Below, piece after piece: positions 17,354-24,651 of a DNA stretch of 33,084 nucleotides; positions within the stretch are counted from its first letter, which is position 1, and each line of letters starts with the position of its first letter. Position numbers and translations under genes: made by a program. The DNA comes from Erysipelothrix sp. (GTDB lineage Bacteria; Bacillota_I; Bacilli_A; Erysipelotrichales; Erysipelotrichaceae): contig JAAZEF010000094.1 in assembly GCA_012512455.1 (NCBI GenBank), positions 1 through 33,084 of the forward strand. Direction: 5' to 3'. The notes below the pieces were generated by a model. It was given only the letters and a program-made list of their open reading frames with translations, did no database searches and had not been told where the DNA came from.

Positions 17354-17386
17354 AAAAAAAAGACAATTCGGGCTAATTGTCTTTTT
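17354..17386. terminator. Bidirectional terminator downstream of the flavodoxin gene
   Basis: AAAAAGACAATT-CGGGCT-AATTGTCTTTTT has perfect 12-bp arms, with T runs on both strands (eight T on the minus strand). On the minus strand it ends flavodoxin transcription before the ceramidase-fold gene. Confidence 0.88.
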
Positions 17387-17419
17387 CATTTCTAACTTGA
17401 CACCATGCAAATTATATTT

Positions 17420-17449
17420 CACAGCTACGCTGTGTATATTATCATACAC
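17420..17449. repeat. Two overlapping, mutually exclusive hairpins in the flavodoxin 3' region
   Basis: CACAGC-TAC-GCTGTG (17420-17434) and GTGTAT-ATTATC-ATACAC (17432-17449) share three bases, so only one can form fully. They lie between the flavodoxin stop and its terminator. Role unknown; could stabilise the mRNA 3' end. Confidence 0.5.
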
Positions 17450-17480
17450 TAAATCATTTTAAAAAGATAGTGTTTTTTAA

Positions 17481-17906
17481 TTAATTCGCTAATTTCTCAC
17501 CTAAAGCATGGCATTTTTCTAAAGCATCTGCGTCTGGAAATAGATTAGCAATGAGGCCTTCTCCGCCTACTAATTCTGCTCCTGCGGCACTGACAGCTTC
17601 TTGCCAGTCTAGCATCCATTCACCATTACCCCAGTCGTATGATCCAAAGAGTGCGACTTTTTTGCCTTCTAACATTGGTTCTAATTCATCATAGAAAGGT
17701 TGAAATTCATACTCTTCTAATACTTCGTCTCCATAAGATGCGCATCCTAAAGCAATCACATCAAATTCAGCGACTTCATCAGCTGAAGTTTCATTGACGT
17801 TGACTAATGTTACTTCGGCTCCTGCTTCGGTTGCTCCTCTTGAAATTTCTTCTGCCATGGCTTCAGTATTTCCTGAGGCGCTATAATAAGCAATAACTAC
17901 TTTCAT
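17481..17906 (-). CDS. Flavodoxin (short-chain)
   Basis: Small FMN electron carrier. The real start is the ATG of MKVVIAYYSASGNTE at 17906, preceded by a perfect AGGAGG 7 nt upstream, giving 141 aa; the track's earlier start would include the ribosome site. SASGNTEAMA (about 9-18) is the FMN-phosphate loop; ALGCASYGDEVLEEYEFQPF and FGSYDWGNGEWMLDW hold the isoalloxazine loops. Highly acidic, as usual. No long-chain insert. It is monocistronic with its own promoter and terminator and is divergent from murF-ddl. Clean codon usage suggests high expression. Confidence 0.95.
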   Translation of the reverse strand: MKVVIAYYSASGNTEAMAEEISRGATEAGAEVTLVNVNETSADEVAEFDVIALGCASYGDEVLEEYEFQPFYDELEPMLEGKKVALFGSYDWGNGEWMLDWQEAVSAAGAELVGGEGLIANLFPDADALEKCHALGEKLAN

Positions 17907-17931
17907 TGTGTGTCCTCCTTTTTTCTCTATT

Positions 17932-17960
17932 ATTATCACTTTATCTAATGAAGTTTACAA
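17932..17960 (-). promoter_or_regulatory. Flavodoxin promoter
   Basis: Minus-strand TTGTAA, 17-bp spacer, GATAAT, 25 bp before the ATG at 17906. Confidence 0.6.
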
Positions 17961-18003
17961 GTCTTATTATTCAACAAGTTATCCAGACTGGAGCTAAATA
18001 GGG

Positions 18004-18009
18004 TATAAT
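18004..18009 (+). promoter_or_regulatory. -10 box of the murF-ddl operon promoter
   Basis: Perfect TATAAT 29 bp before the ATG at 18039. No convincing -35 (TATCCA with an 18-bp spacer at best), so an activator or low basal strength is possible. Confidence 0.5.
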
Positions 18010-18038
18010 AAAAAAAGAAAAAGAGTAAGGTGGCTAAC

Positions 18039-20453
18039 ATGATTTTCTTATCCCTACATCAACTAGCGACTATGTGTCAAGGTGAACTAATTAACAGTAA
18101 AGATGCCTATAAAGTAAAAGGCGTTTATATCAATACCAGAGAACATCAAGGTGAAGATATTTTTATTCCTATCATTGGTGATAATTTTGATGGACATCAA
18201 TATGTAGAAAATGCGTTTGAACAAGGCGCAAAGGTCTCTTTGTTTCAAAGAGATCATGATTTTTCTTCACTAGATAAACCTCTCATTTTGGTAGATGATA
18301 CAAGACTTGCTTTGGGAAATCTGGCTAAGGCATATCGGTTGTCGATGAATGCGAGTGTGATTGGTATTACTGGTTCTAATGGAAAGACTTCAACAAAAGA
18401 TATTCTTTATCATTTACTCAATCCTTATTTTGAAGTCAGTGCGACAGTGGGTAATCGTAACAATGATATCGGTTTGCCTCTTACGATATTGGAGAGTGAC
18501 CCTTCTGTTAATCTCTTTATTTTAGAGATGGGGATGTCTGCTTTAGATGAAATTGACTATTTACAAGAGATTGCGATGGCGAGTATTGGTCTAATTACAT
18601 CTATAGGTGCTGCTCATTTAAATGATTTGGGATCTTTGGACAATATCATAAAAGCAAAATTAGAAATTACTCATCACATGCCTGATGATGGTGTGTTGAT
18701 TGTTAATGGAGATCATGAGCGATTTTTAGAGATTTTAAGGAGTTATCAATTAACTCAAAGGGTTGTGACGTATGGACTTAAGTCTTCTAATGATTATGTT
18801 ATTACGGAGACTCATCAATTTAAGGATACCTTAGTGTTTCATTGTGAACAGTTGACAGATAATCCTATTATTGTGCCTTTGTTGGGGAGACATCAAGCAT
18901 TGAATACTTTAGGAGCATTGTTGGTGGGTAAGGAATTACATATACCAATTGAGACCTTGTTGAGTAATTTAGCGAATGTATCAATTACTGCTTCGCGTAA
19001 TGAAGTAGTTAAAATTGGTCAAGCAATGATTATAGATGACTCTTACAAATCAAATCCTGAGGCTTTGACTGAAAGTTTAATGATGTTGTCTGAATTTTCG
19101 AGTCATGATCGTAAAATTGCGGTGTTGGGTGATATGTTGGATTTGGGTCCTAGGGAAATAGAGTACCATCAAGAAATCTCGAGATTGATTGATTCGTTAG
19201 TGATTGATCGCGTGTATACAATTGGTAAGTTGGCTCATCATTTTAGTGATTTTAATACCAAAATATCTCATCATTTTACAAGTCATGATGAACTATTAGC
19301 CGCATTGAAACCATGGTTGAAACAGCCTTCTATTATTCTATTTAAGGGTGCGAATGCTTTACGTTTATTTGATGTTATTGAACAATTAAAAATGGAGGAA
19401 AAGAAAATGAAAAAAGTTGCGTTAATATTTGGTGGAAAGAGTTCAGAGTATCTTGTGTCTTTATCGTCAATTTCTTCTGTGATTCAAAACTTTCCTAGTG
19501 AAAAATATGAAATGTGTTTAATTGGAATGTCTTTAGAGGGACGTTTCTATACTGGAGATTACACTTTAGAGGAAATCGAAAACAATACTTGGTTAGAGAA
19601 TAAAACAAGTCGTGAGGTGGTCTTAAAACCTGGCGATGATTCTTGTTTTATGGCCGTGGATACCTTGGAAGAGACTGTGGTTGATGTGGCGTTTAATATG
19701 ATTCATGGTAAATATGGTGAAGATGGCGTCTTACAATCGTTAATGAAGGCTTCTAATATTTCTTTGACGGGTTGTGATCAACAAAGTTCTATCTTAGCTT
19801 ATGACAAAGATATTACACATCGCTTGTTGGATAATGAAGGAATTCTTAAGGCTAAATATCGTACCTTAACGTCTTCTTTGACTCTTGAACAGTATGGTGA
19901 TTTAACAGATTATTTAGGTCAAAAAGTGATTATTAAACCAGCGCGTGAGGGTTCTTCTTATGGAATTTCAGTGGCGGATAATTATGAAGATTTTAAGATT
20001 GGGTTAGAGGAAGCTTTAAGATTTGATACGAAAGTAGTTATTGAAGAGTTTATTAAGGGCTTTGAAGTCGGTGCAGCGGTATTGGAAAAAGATGGCAGAC
20101 TCTTAGTGGGGGATGTTGATGAGATTGAACTAGCGACTGATTTCTTTGACTATGAAGGAAAATATGCATTCAAAAATGCTCAGATTGTGTGTCCGGCTCG
20201 AATTGATGAAAGTGCGACTCGTATTGTGAAAGAGAGCGCGAAGTTAGTATTTAAACTGTTGGGTTGTCGTGATTTTTCACGAGTGGATTTCTTTTATGGT
20301 GAAGATGGACAGGTCTATTTTAATGAGATTAATACCATTCCTGGGTTTACTTCTCATTCCCGTTTTCCTAATATGATGAAGGGAATTGGCATTGATTATA
20401 AAGAAATAATTGAAACTTTGATTGAGAATGCCTTGAATCGTATTCATGGATAG
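18039..20453 (+). CDS. MurF fused to a VanG/VanC-like D-alanine--D-serine ligase
   Basis: About 804 aa in one frame. Start chosen at ATG 18039 (AAGGTGG site) rather than the GTG at 18030. Residues 1-456 are MurF, which joins a D-Ala-D-X dipeptide to UDP-MurNAc-tripeptide: ATP loop GITGSNGKTST (109-119), GNRNNDIGLPLT (138-149), EMGMS (163-167), DDSYKSNP (333-340). From residue 457 a full 348-aa ATP-grasp ligase follows (MKKVALIFGGKSSEY). It resembles VanG rather than housekeeping Ddl: GFEVGAAVL, VDEIELATDFFDYEGKY, CPARIDE and NTIPGFTSHSRFPNMMKGIG. Asp238, Phe247 and Arg319 of the ligase part match VanG Asp243, Phe252 and Arg324, reported (from memory) to read D-serine, at a constant offset of five. 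An internal ribosome site precedes the ligase start. First gene of the operon; the stop overlaps the racemase by 8 bp. Confidence 0.9.
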   Translation: MIFLSLHQLATMCQGELINSKDAYKVKGVYINTREHQGEDIFIPIIGDNFDGHQYVENAFEQGAKVSLFQRDHDFSSLDKPLILVDDTRLALGNLAKAYRLSMNASVIGITGSNGKTSTKDILYHLLNPYFEVSATVGNRNNDIGLPLTILESDPSVNLFILEMGMSALDEIDYLQEIAMASIGLITSIGAAHLNDLGSLDNIIKAKLEITHHMPDDGVLIVNGDHERFLEILRSYQLTQRVVTYGLKSSNDYVITETHQFKDTLVFHCEQLTDNPIIVPLLGRHQALNTLGALLVGKELHIPIETLLSNLANVSITASRNEVVKIGQAMIIDDSYKSNPEALTESLMMLSEFSSHDRKIAVLGDMLDLGPREIEYHQEISRLIDSLVIDRVYTIGKLAHHFSDFNTKISHHFTSHDELLAALKPWLKQPSIILFKGANALRLFDVIEQLKMEEKKMKKVALIFGGKSSEYLVSLSSISSVIQNFPSEKYEMCLIGMSLEGRFYTGDYTLEEIENNTWLENKTSREVVLKPGDDSCFMAVDTLEETVVDVAFNMIHGKYGEDGVLQSLMKASNISLTGCDQQSSILAYDKDITHRLLDNEGILKAKYRTLTSSLTLEQYGDLTDYLGQKVIIKPAREGSSYGISVADNYEDFKIGLEEALRFDTKVVIEEFIKGFEVGAAVLEKDGRLLVGDVDEIELATDFFDYEGKYAFKNAQIVCPARIDESATRIVKESAKLVFKLLGCRDFSRVDFFYGEDGQVYFNEINTIPGFTSHSRFPNMMKGIGIDYKEIIETLIENALNRIHG
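19394..19409 (+). promoter_or_regulatory. Internal ribosome binding site and ATG for the ligase half
   Basis: GGAGG at 19394-19398, 8 nt, then ATG AAA AAA GTT at 19407 in the same frame as the fusion. The 348-aa product from here is a complete ligase, so both a fusion and a free ligase may be made. Confidence 0.6.
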
Positions 20454-21531
20454 AGCTTTTTTAGAGGTCAATGTTGATGCATTGCGTCATAATATTGAAC
20501 AAATTAATCGTAGTATTGGTCGTTCTAAGATAATGGCGGTGGTGAAGGATCAATGTTATGGCTTGGGATTAGAGGCTGCTTTTTATTGTCAAGAACTAGG
20601 TATTGATTTTTTTGCGGTGGCGACGATTGATGAAGCGATTCAATTGCGTCAATTTGATATTTATCAACCTATTTTGATTTTTGGATATACTCACCCTACT
20701 CGTTTTGATGATTTGATAACTTATAACTTAATACAGACTGCGATTTCTTATGAGTACTTGTTATTGTTGGAAAATTTTCAAAAAGGTATTGAGGTTCACT
20801 TAAAAATAAATACAGGGATGAATCGCTTGGGTATACCTTATGATTTTGATTTAATTGAGTCTTTTTTTACATTAAAAAACATTAAAATTACTGGTATTTA
20901 TACACATCTATTGTCTTCAGATCAACCTGGTGAGGGTCATAAAAAGAGCATTGAACAGTTGTCTCTTTTTGATAAGTTACTTGGTCATTTAGATAATTGT
21001 AAACTTAATTATGGTCTGACTCATGTTCATAATTCGGCAGGAATTGTTTACTTTGGTGACTCTTATGTTTATGACTATGTACGTCCTGGTTTATTGTTGG
21101 CTGCTTCGAGCCGTTTTGATAATTATCGTGAGGTAGTTACTCTGAAGGCGAGAGTGGCGATGGTGAAAGAAGTTTCAGTTGGTGAGAATATTGGTTATGG
21201 GGTGGAGAACACCTTAAATAAGAGTACTAAAGTGGCGACTGTGACGATTGGTTATGGTGATGGTCTACAGCGACGTTTGGCACAGTTGGGCTTTAAGTTG
21301 CGTGTTTCTGGTCAATGGTGTCGTGTTATTGGTAGAATTTGTATGGATCAGTTATTGATAGATGTGAGTGATGTGAATGTCGATATCGGAGATGTTGTTG
21401 AAATCATTCATGATGAATTTACAGTAGATGATATGGCTGATTTATTGGGGTCTATTCCTAATGAGGTGTTGACTCAATTGGGAAGTCGTATTGAAAGGGT
21501 GTTGGTTTATGACGACAAAGAAAGCCTATAA
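20446..21531 (+). CDS. Alanine/serine racemase, VanT racemase-domain type
   Basis: 361 aa PLP fold-type III racemase making D-Ala and/or D-Ser for the ligase. PLP lysine Lys34 in MAVVKDQCYGLG (consensus VVKANAYGHG, so unusually diverged), HLKINTGMNRLGI (118-130), second catalytic Tyr251 in ENIGYGVEN, and GRICMDQLLIDV (296-307). IDFFAVATIDEAIQLRQ and ILIFGYTHPTRFDDL resemble the VanT racemase half more than housekeeping Alr. Asn339 (SIPNEVL) sits where VanT enzymes have the Asn credited with serine recognition, as I recall. The ATG overlaps the ligase stop with no ribosome site of its own, suggesting coupling; the 3' end overlaps the membrane gene by 23 bp. It could be the cell's only alanine racemase. 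Confidence 0.87.
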   Translation: MDRAFLEVNVDALRHNIEQINRSIGRSKIMAVVKDQCYGLGLEAAFYCQELGIDFFAVATIDEAIQLRQFDIYQPILIFGYTHPTRFDDLITYNLIQTAISYEYLLLLENFQKGIEVHLKINTGMNRLGIPYDFDLIESFFTLKNIKITGIYTHLLSSDQPGEGHKKSIEQLSLFDKLLGHLDNCKLNYGLTHVHNSAGIVYFGDSYVYDYVRPGLLLAASSRFDNYREVVTLKARVAMVKEVSVGENIGYGVENTLNKSTKVATVTIGYGDGLQRRLAQLGFKLRVSGQWCRVIGRICMDQLLIDVSDVNVDIGDVVEIIHDEFTVDDMADLLGSIPNEVLTQLGSRIERVLVYDDKESL

Positions 21532-22492
21532 TAAATTAATTGATGATTTAAGAATTGTGGCGGCTATTTTAGTTGTGGCGATTCATACGGCTCCTTTTGT
21601 TGAATTTAATGAAGTGTTTTCATATATTATCACTAATATTATAGGGCGTTTGGCGGTTCCTTTCTTTTTTGTGTTGAGTGGTTACTTTTTATTTAGAAAG
21701 TTTAAATATCTGACGAAGGAAGAACAATATCAATCATTTATTAAGACAGAGTTGTCATTATTGAAGACTTATGCTTTGACGTTTATCATTTATATCCCGG
21801 TGTGGATTTATCTTCATGGGATTGATGTGACGTTGTTTGTTAAGGACTTATTGTGGGATGGCCTTCATTATCATTTATGGTATTTTCCTGCTTTAATTGT
21901 GGGGATTGCGATTGTTTATTTCTTAAATAAGAATCTAAAATTTGACCATATGTTTATTGTGGTGGTTCTACTTTATCTAGTTGGTGCACTTTTTAATGTC
22001 TATGGTCCTTTGTTGCCTGAAGCCTTGGTGAACTTAATGAGTAATACGCGTAATGGTATCTTTTTTGCTCCGTTGTTTATTTTTATTGGTTTGTTTTTAG
22101 CACTAAAGAAATTACGTTTTAATAATGTAATTGTTCTGATTTCTGTAGTTCTATTTTTATTTGAACCGTTATTATTATATTTCACCAATTTATCAGATCC
22201 ATTAAATGCAATGTTTCTTACATTACCAATTACCGTCTATTTCTTGATGACTAAAGTACTCGCTCATAAGGGTAGGACACATAATTCACTCTTTTATCAT
22301 AATGTGTCTTTGTATATTTATGTTATTCATCCAGTGGTCATTTTGGGGAATCGTTTAATTGTGGGTAAGATTTTGAACATGGAATTAACGAACACTCTAA
22401 ATTTTGTGTTGACGACCGTTTTCTCTCTATTGGCAGCTTATGTCTATCAATTTATGAAGGAGTATTATGAAAAAAACAAATCAGTTAACTAG
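21509..22492 (+). CDS. Membrane protein matching the N-terminal (membrane) half of VanT
   Basis: 327 aa, about ten membrane helices, acyltransferase-3 fold. LRIVAAILVVAIHTAPF at the N-terminus, RLAVPFFFVLSGYFLF, YHLWYFPALIVG, NTRNGIFFAPLFIFIGL and LYIYVIHPVVIL correspond in order to the membrane half of VanT serine racemases, thought to bring L-serine to the racemase. In VanT this half comes first and is fused; here it is a separate gene after the racemase. ATG 21509 (AAAGGGTG site) is preferred over the upstream TTG. It overlaps the racemase end by 23 bp in another frame and the next gene by 26 bp. An O-acyltransferase role is the main alternative. Confidence 0.82.
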   Translation: MTTKKAYNKLIDDLRIVAAILVVAIHTAPFVEFNEVFSYIITNIIGRLAVPFFFVLSGYFLFRKFKYLTKEEQYQSFIKTELSLLKTYALTFIIYIPVWIYLHGIDVTLFVKDLLWDGLHYHLWYFPALIVGIAIVYFLNKNLKFDHMFIVVVLLYLVGALFNVYGPLLPEALVNLMSNTRNGIFFAPLFIFIGLFLALKKLRFNNVIVLISVVLFLFEPLLLYFTNLSDPLNAMFLTLPITVYFLMTKVLAHKGRTHNSLFYHNVSLYIYVIHPVVILGNRLIVGKILNMELTNTLNFVLTTVFSLLAAYVYQFMKEYYEKNKSVN

Positions 22493-23021
22493 TATGGCGC
22501 TGATTGCGGCGTTGTGTTTTATAGCTTTTAATTATTTTAAAATCGATGTTCATGTGATGGGTGGACGGACCTCTTTTCACTTTGCGAATAGTTTTGTGGT
22601 GTTGGGTGCTCTTTTATTGGGTGGTTTGCCTGGAGGTTTGGCGGGCGCAGTTGGTTTAACGCTGGCTGACTTAACGACAGGTTATGCTCATGTGGCACCG
22701 CGTACTTTTTTTCTAAAATTAATGATTGGTTTAATTGTGGGTCTGATTGCTCATCGTTTTGGTAAAATTAATTCGTTACATAAAACTTCTGATATCCTGA
22801 AATGGAGTATCTTGGCAGGTACTGGTGGTATGATTTTTAATGTGATAGTTGATCCTTTGGTGGGTTATTTATTTAATCGTTTCATTTTAGGAGTTGATGC
22901 TAATCCGGCGACGATTATTGCGACATGGTCTGCTGGGGTGACGGCTGTTAATGGAGTCATTACTGTCGTGATGGCGACGTTGGCTTATATGGCTTTGAGA
23001 AAGATGAAGTTTAAGGTTTAA
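22467..23021 (+). CDS. ECF transporter S component, substrate unknown
   Basis: 184 aa, six predicted membrane helices, normal size for an S component. The TSFHFANSFVVLGALLLGG stretch followed by LPGGLAGAVGLTLADL and APRTFFLKLMIGLIVGLIAH is typical of a vitamin/precursor ECF S family without assigned substrate. Ribosome site AAGGAG 4 nt before ATG; the start overlaps the membrane gene by 26 bp, so it is the last gene of the murF-ddl operon, followed by a terminator. Whether it serves the cell-wall pathway (for example importing a PLP precursor for the racemase) is conjecture. Confidence 0.8.
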   Translation: MKKTNQLTSMALIAALCFIAFNYFKIDVHVMGGRTSFHFANSFVVLGALLLGGLPGGLAGAVGLTLADLTTGYAHVAPRTFFLKLMIGLIVGLIAHRFGKINSLHKTSDILKWSILAGTGGMIFNVIVDPLVGYLFNRFILGVDANPATIIATWSAGVTAVNGVITVVMATLAYMALRKMKFKV

Positions 23022-23030
23022 ATAAGTGTG

Positions 23031-23056
23031 ACCTAAGATAATCTTAGGTTTTTTTA
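23031..23056 (+). terminator. Terminator of the murF-ddl/vanT-like operon
   Basis: ACCTAAGA-TA-ATCTTAGGT followed by seven T; an 8-bp stem 10 bp after the ECF stop. Confidence 0.88.
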
Positions 23057-23069
23057 ATAGTCATTTGAT

Positions 23070-23098
23070 TTGATTGTATTTTGTTTTGTGACTACAAT
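23070..23098 (+). promoter_or_regulatory. Promoter of the FMN reductase gene
   Basis: TTGATT, 17-bp spacer, TACAAT, 24 bp before the ATG at 23122 and after the preceding terminator. Confidence 0.65.
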
Positions 23099-23121
23099 TA
23101 GTGCGGATTAGGAGGATTTTT

Positions 23122-23691
23122 ATGTCTGAGAAATTAAATGTTGTTGGAATCGTGGGTAGTTTACGCAAGGATTCCGTGAATAGAAAACTACTAAATGTGG
23201 CTAAAACTTTTTTAGATGATTCAGTGACTTATAGTGAAATGGATATCAGTGATGTTCCTTTGTTTAACCAGGATTTGGAACATGAGATACTTAAGAGTGT
23301 TCAAAGAATTAGAGAGCAGGCTCTTAATGCTGATGCGTTTATCTTTGTGACACCTGAGTATAACAGTGGTGTACCTGGTGTTCTTAAAAATGTGGTGGAC
23401 TGGTTGAGTCGTCCATTGGATAAACATGGTAATAAGCCGTTGGTTAATAAAACTGCTTATGTGATGGGAGCTACGACTGGTATTTCTGGTACGATTACGC
23501 CTCAGGAACATTTGCGTTCTATTCTTGCATATATGGGAGTTTTTGTTTTACCTAGCACTCGTACTACTGTGCCTTTAGTGGCGAATCATATCGATGATGA
23601 GGGTAATTTAGAACTGAGTGATATGACTTTAGGTTTTCTTAAAGATGGTATTAAAAACTTCGTAAAGTATTCTAAGAAGTTGATTGATTAG
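23122..23691 (+). CDS. NAD(P)H-dependent FMN reductase-like oxidoreductase
   Basis: 189 aa flavodoxin-fold enzyme. ATG at 23122 is chosen because AGGAGG lies 6 nt upstream; the track start includes that site. VGIVGSLRKDSVNRKLL near the N-terminus is the FMN-phosphate loop and TPEYNSGVPGVLKNVVDWLSRP (about 75-96) is the flavin-binding family signature. It likely reduces free FMN, quinones or azo/nitro compounds with NAD(P)H in the cytoplasm; the physiological substrate is unknown. Monocistronic between a terminator and a separate promoter. Confidence 0.88.
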   Translation: MSEKLNVVGIVGSLRKDSVNRKLLNVAKTFLDDSVTYSEMDISDVPLFNQDLEHEILKSVQRIREQALNADAFIFVTPEYNSGVPGVLKNVVDWLSRPLDKHGNKPLVNKTAYVMGATTGISGTITPQEHLRSILAYMGVFVLPSTRTTVPLVANHIDDEGNLELSDMTLGFLKDGIKNFVKYSKKLID

Positions 23692-23733
23692 TTAAGTTAA
23701 CAGAGTATTTATATAAAAGATTTGTCTATCATG

Positions 23734-23739
23734 TATAAT
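23734..23739 (+). promoter_or_regulatory. -10 box of the HAD phosphatase gene
   Basis: Perfect TATAAT 23 bp before the ATG at 23763; no good -35 at 17 bp. Confidence 0.45.
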
Positions 23740-23762
23740 GGTAGGTGGAAAGTGAGGAACTC

Positions 23763-24584
23763 ATGTCAAAGAAATTTATTTTTATAGACATCGATGGAAC
23801 CCTATTAAGCCATATAACGGGTATTCCCGATTCAGCTAAAGAAGCTATTGATATCGCTAGAGAAAATGGCCACAAAGTATTTATTAATACGGGGCGCGTT
23901 AAGTCTGCGGTAGATGCGATTATTCGTTCTATGCCTTTTGATGGAATGGTGTATGCTGCTGGAGCTCATGTAGAGCTTAACGATTCACCTATCGTTGAAC
24001 ATAACATTGCTCAAGAGGAGCTTGAGGAATTAATCAAACTTTTTGAAGAGAAAAATGTTGGTTATGTGTTAGAAGGATCTTCTATTTCTTATTATAATGA
24101 TAAAGCGATTGCTTTCTTTAATAAGCGTATGGAGAATAAAGTCAACTTGAAACCCCAAGTGAGTCGTCATTTAGTTCAAGAGAACATGGTGGCACCGTTG
24201 AAGAACTACTTTGCTCGTCCGACACCTATCAATAAATGTTCGATTTTCGCGGATAACAACGACCAGATTTACAGCTTAGATGAAGCGTTGGATAAGAAAT
24301 ACCAATTTATTATCTATGATGAGAACCATTCTGGCGAGATTTTTATTCGTGGTATTGATAAGTCCTATGGAATCCAAACTGTATTAAATGAGTTTGGTGG
24401 AAAGATGGAAGATGCGATGGCATTGGGTGATTCCATGAATGATTATGAAATGGTGAAAGCGGCAGGTATGGGAGTTGCTATGGGTAATGCTCATGATAAA
24501 CTTAAAGCTGTTGCTGACTATGTCACCTTCGATGTTGATGATGCGGGATTATTTCACGCAATGAAATACTACAAGTTAATATAA
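23763..24584 (+). CDS. Cof-type HAD-IIB hydrolase (sugar-phosphate phosphatase family)
   Basis: 273 aa. ATG 23763 (MSKKFIFIDIDGTLL) follows GTGAGGA by 4 nt and is preferred over the track start. Motif I DIDGTLL holds the nucleophile and acid Asp; NTGR is the motif II region; ALGDSMNDYEMV is motif IV and GVAMGNAHDKLK the C-terminal signature of Cof-like phosphatases. A C2 cap domain occupies the middle. It dephosphorylates small phosphorylated metabolites in the cytoplasm; substrate is not predictable from sequence. Single gene with its own terminator. Confidence 0.92.
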   Translation: MSKKFIFIDIDGTLLSHITGIPDSAKEAIDIARENGHKVFINTGRVKSAVDAIIRSMPFDGMVYAAGAHVELNDSPIVEHNIAQEELEELIKLFEEKNVGYVLEGSSISYYNDKAIAFFNKRMENKVNLKPQVSRHLVQENMVAPLKNYFARPTPINKCSIFADNNDQIYSLDEALDKKYQFIIYDENHSGEIFIRGIDKSYGIQTVLNEFGGKMEDAMALGDSMNDYEMVKAAGMGVAMGNAHDKLKAVADYVTFDVDDAGLFHAMKYYKLI

Positions 24585-24590
24585 AAGGAA

Positions 24591-24615
24591 AACCAACCCC
24601 TCGGGGTTGGTTTTT
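24591..24615. terminator. Bidirectional terminator between the HAD gene and PTS IID
   Basis: AACCAACCCCTCGGGGTTGG then TTTTT; strong GC-rich stem after the HAD stop. An A-rich left side also gives a T-rich tail on the minus strand, so it may end the IIB-IIC-IID transcript too. Confidence 0.88.
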
Positions 24616-24651
24616 AACATGTCAAACAGTGTTTTCTTATACAATAATCTT

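Noticed and set aside
17397-17402. Perfect TTGACA on the plus strand after the bidirectional terminator
   Set aside because: No -10 hexamer at 16-19 bp (the TTATAT is only about 10 bp away) and no plus-strand gene follows.
20446-22492. A frameshifted single VanT gene
   Set aside because: The halves are in the reverse order to VanT, each is complete with its own start, and the overlap does not join them into one protein by a simple shift.
23221-23511. 96-aa minus-strand ORF
   Set aside because: Antisense shadow of the FMN reductase, basic and low-complexity with no start signal.
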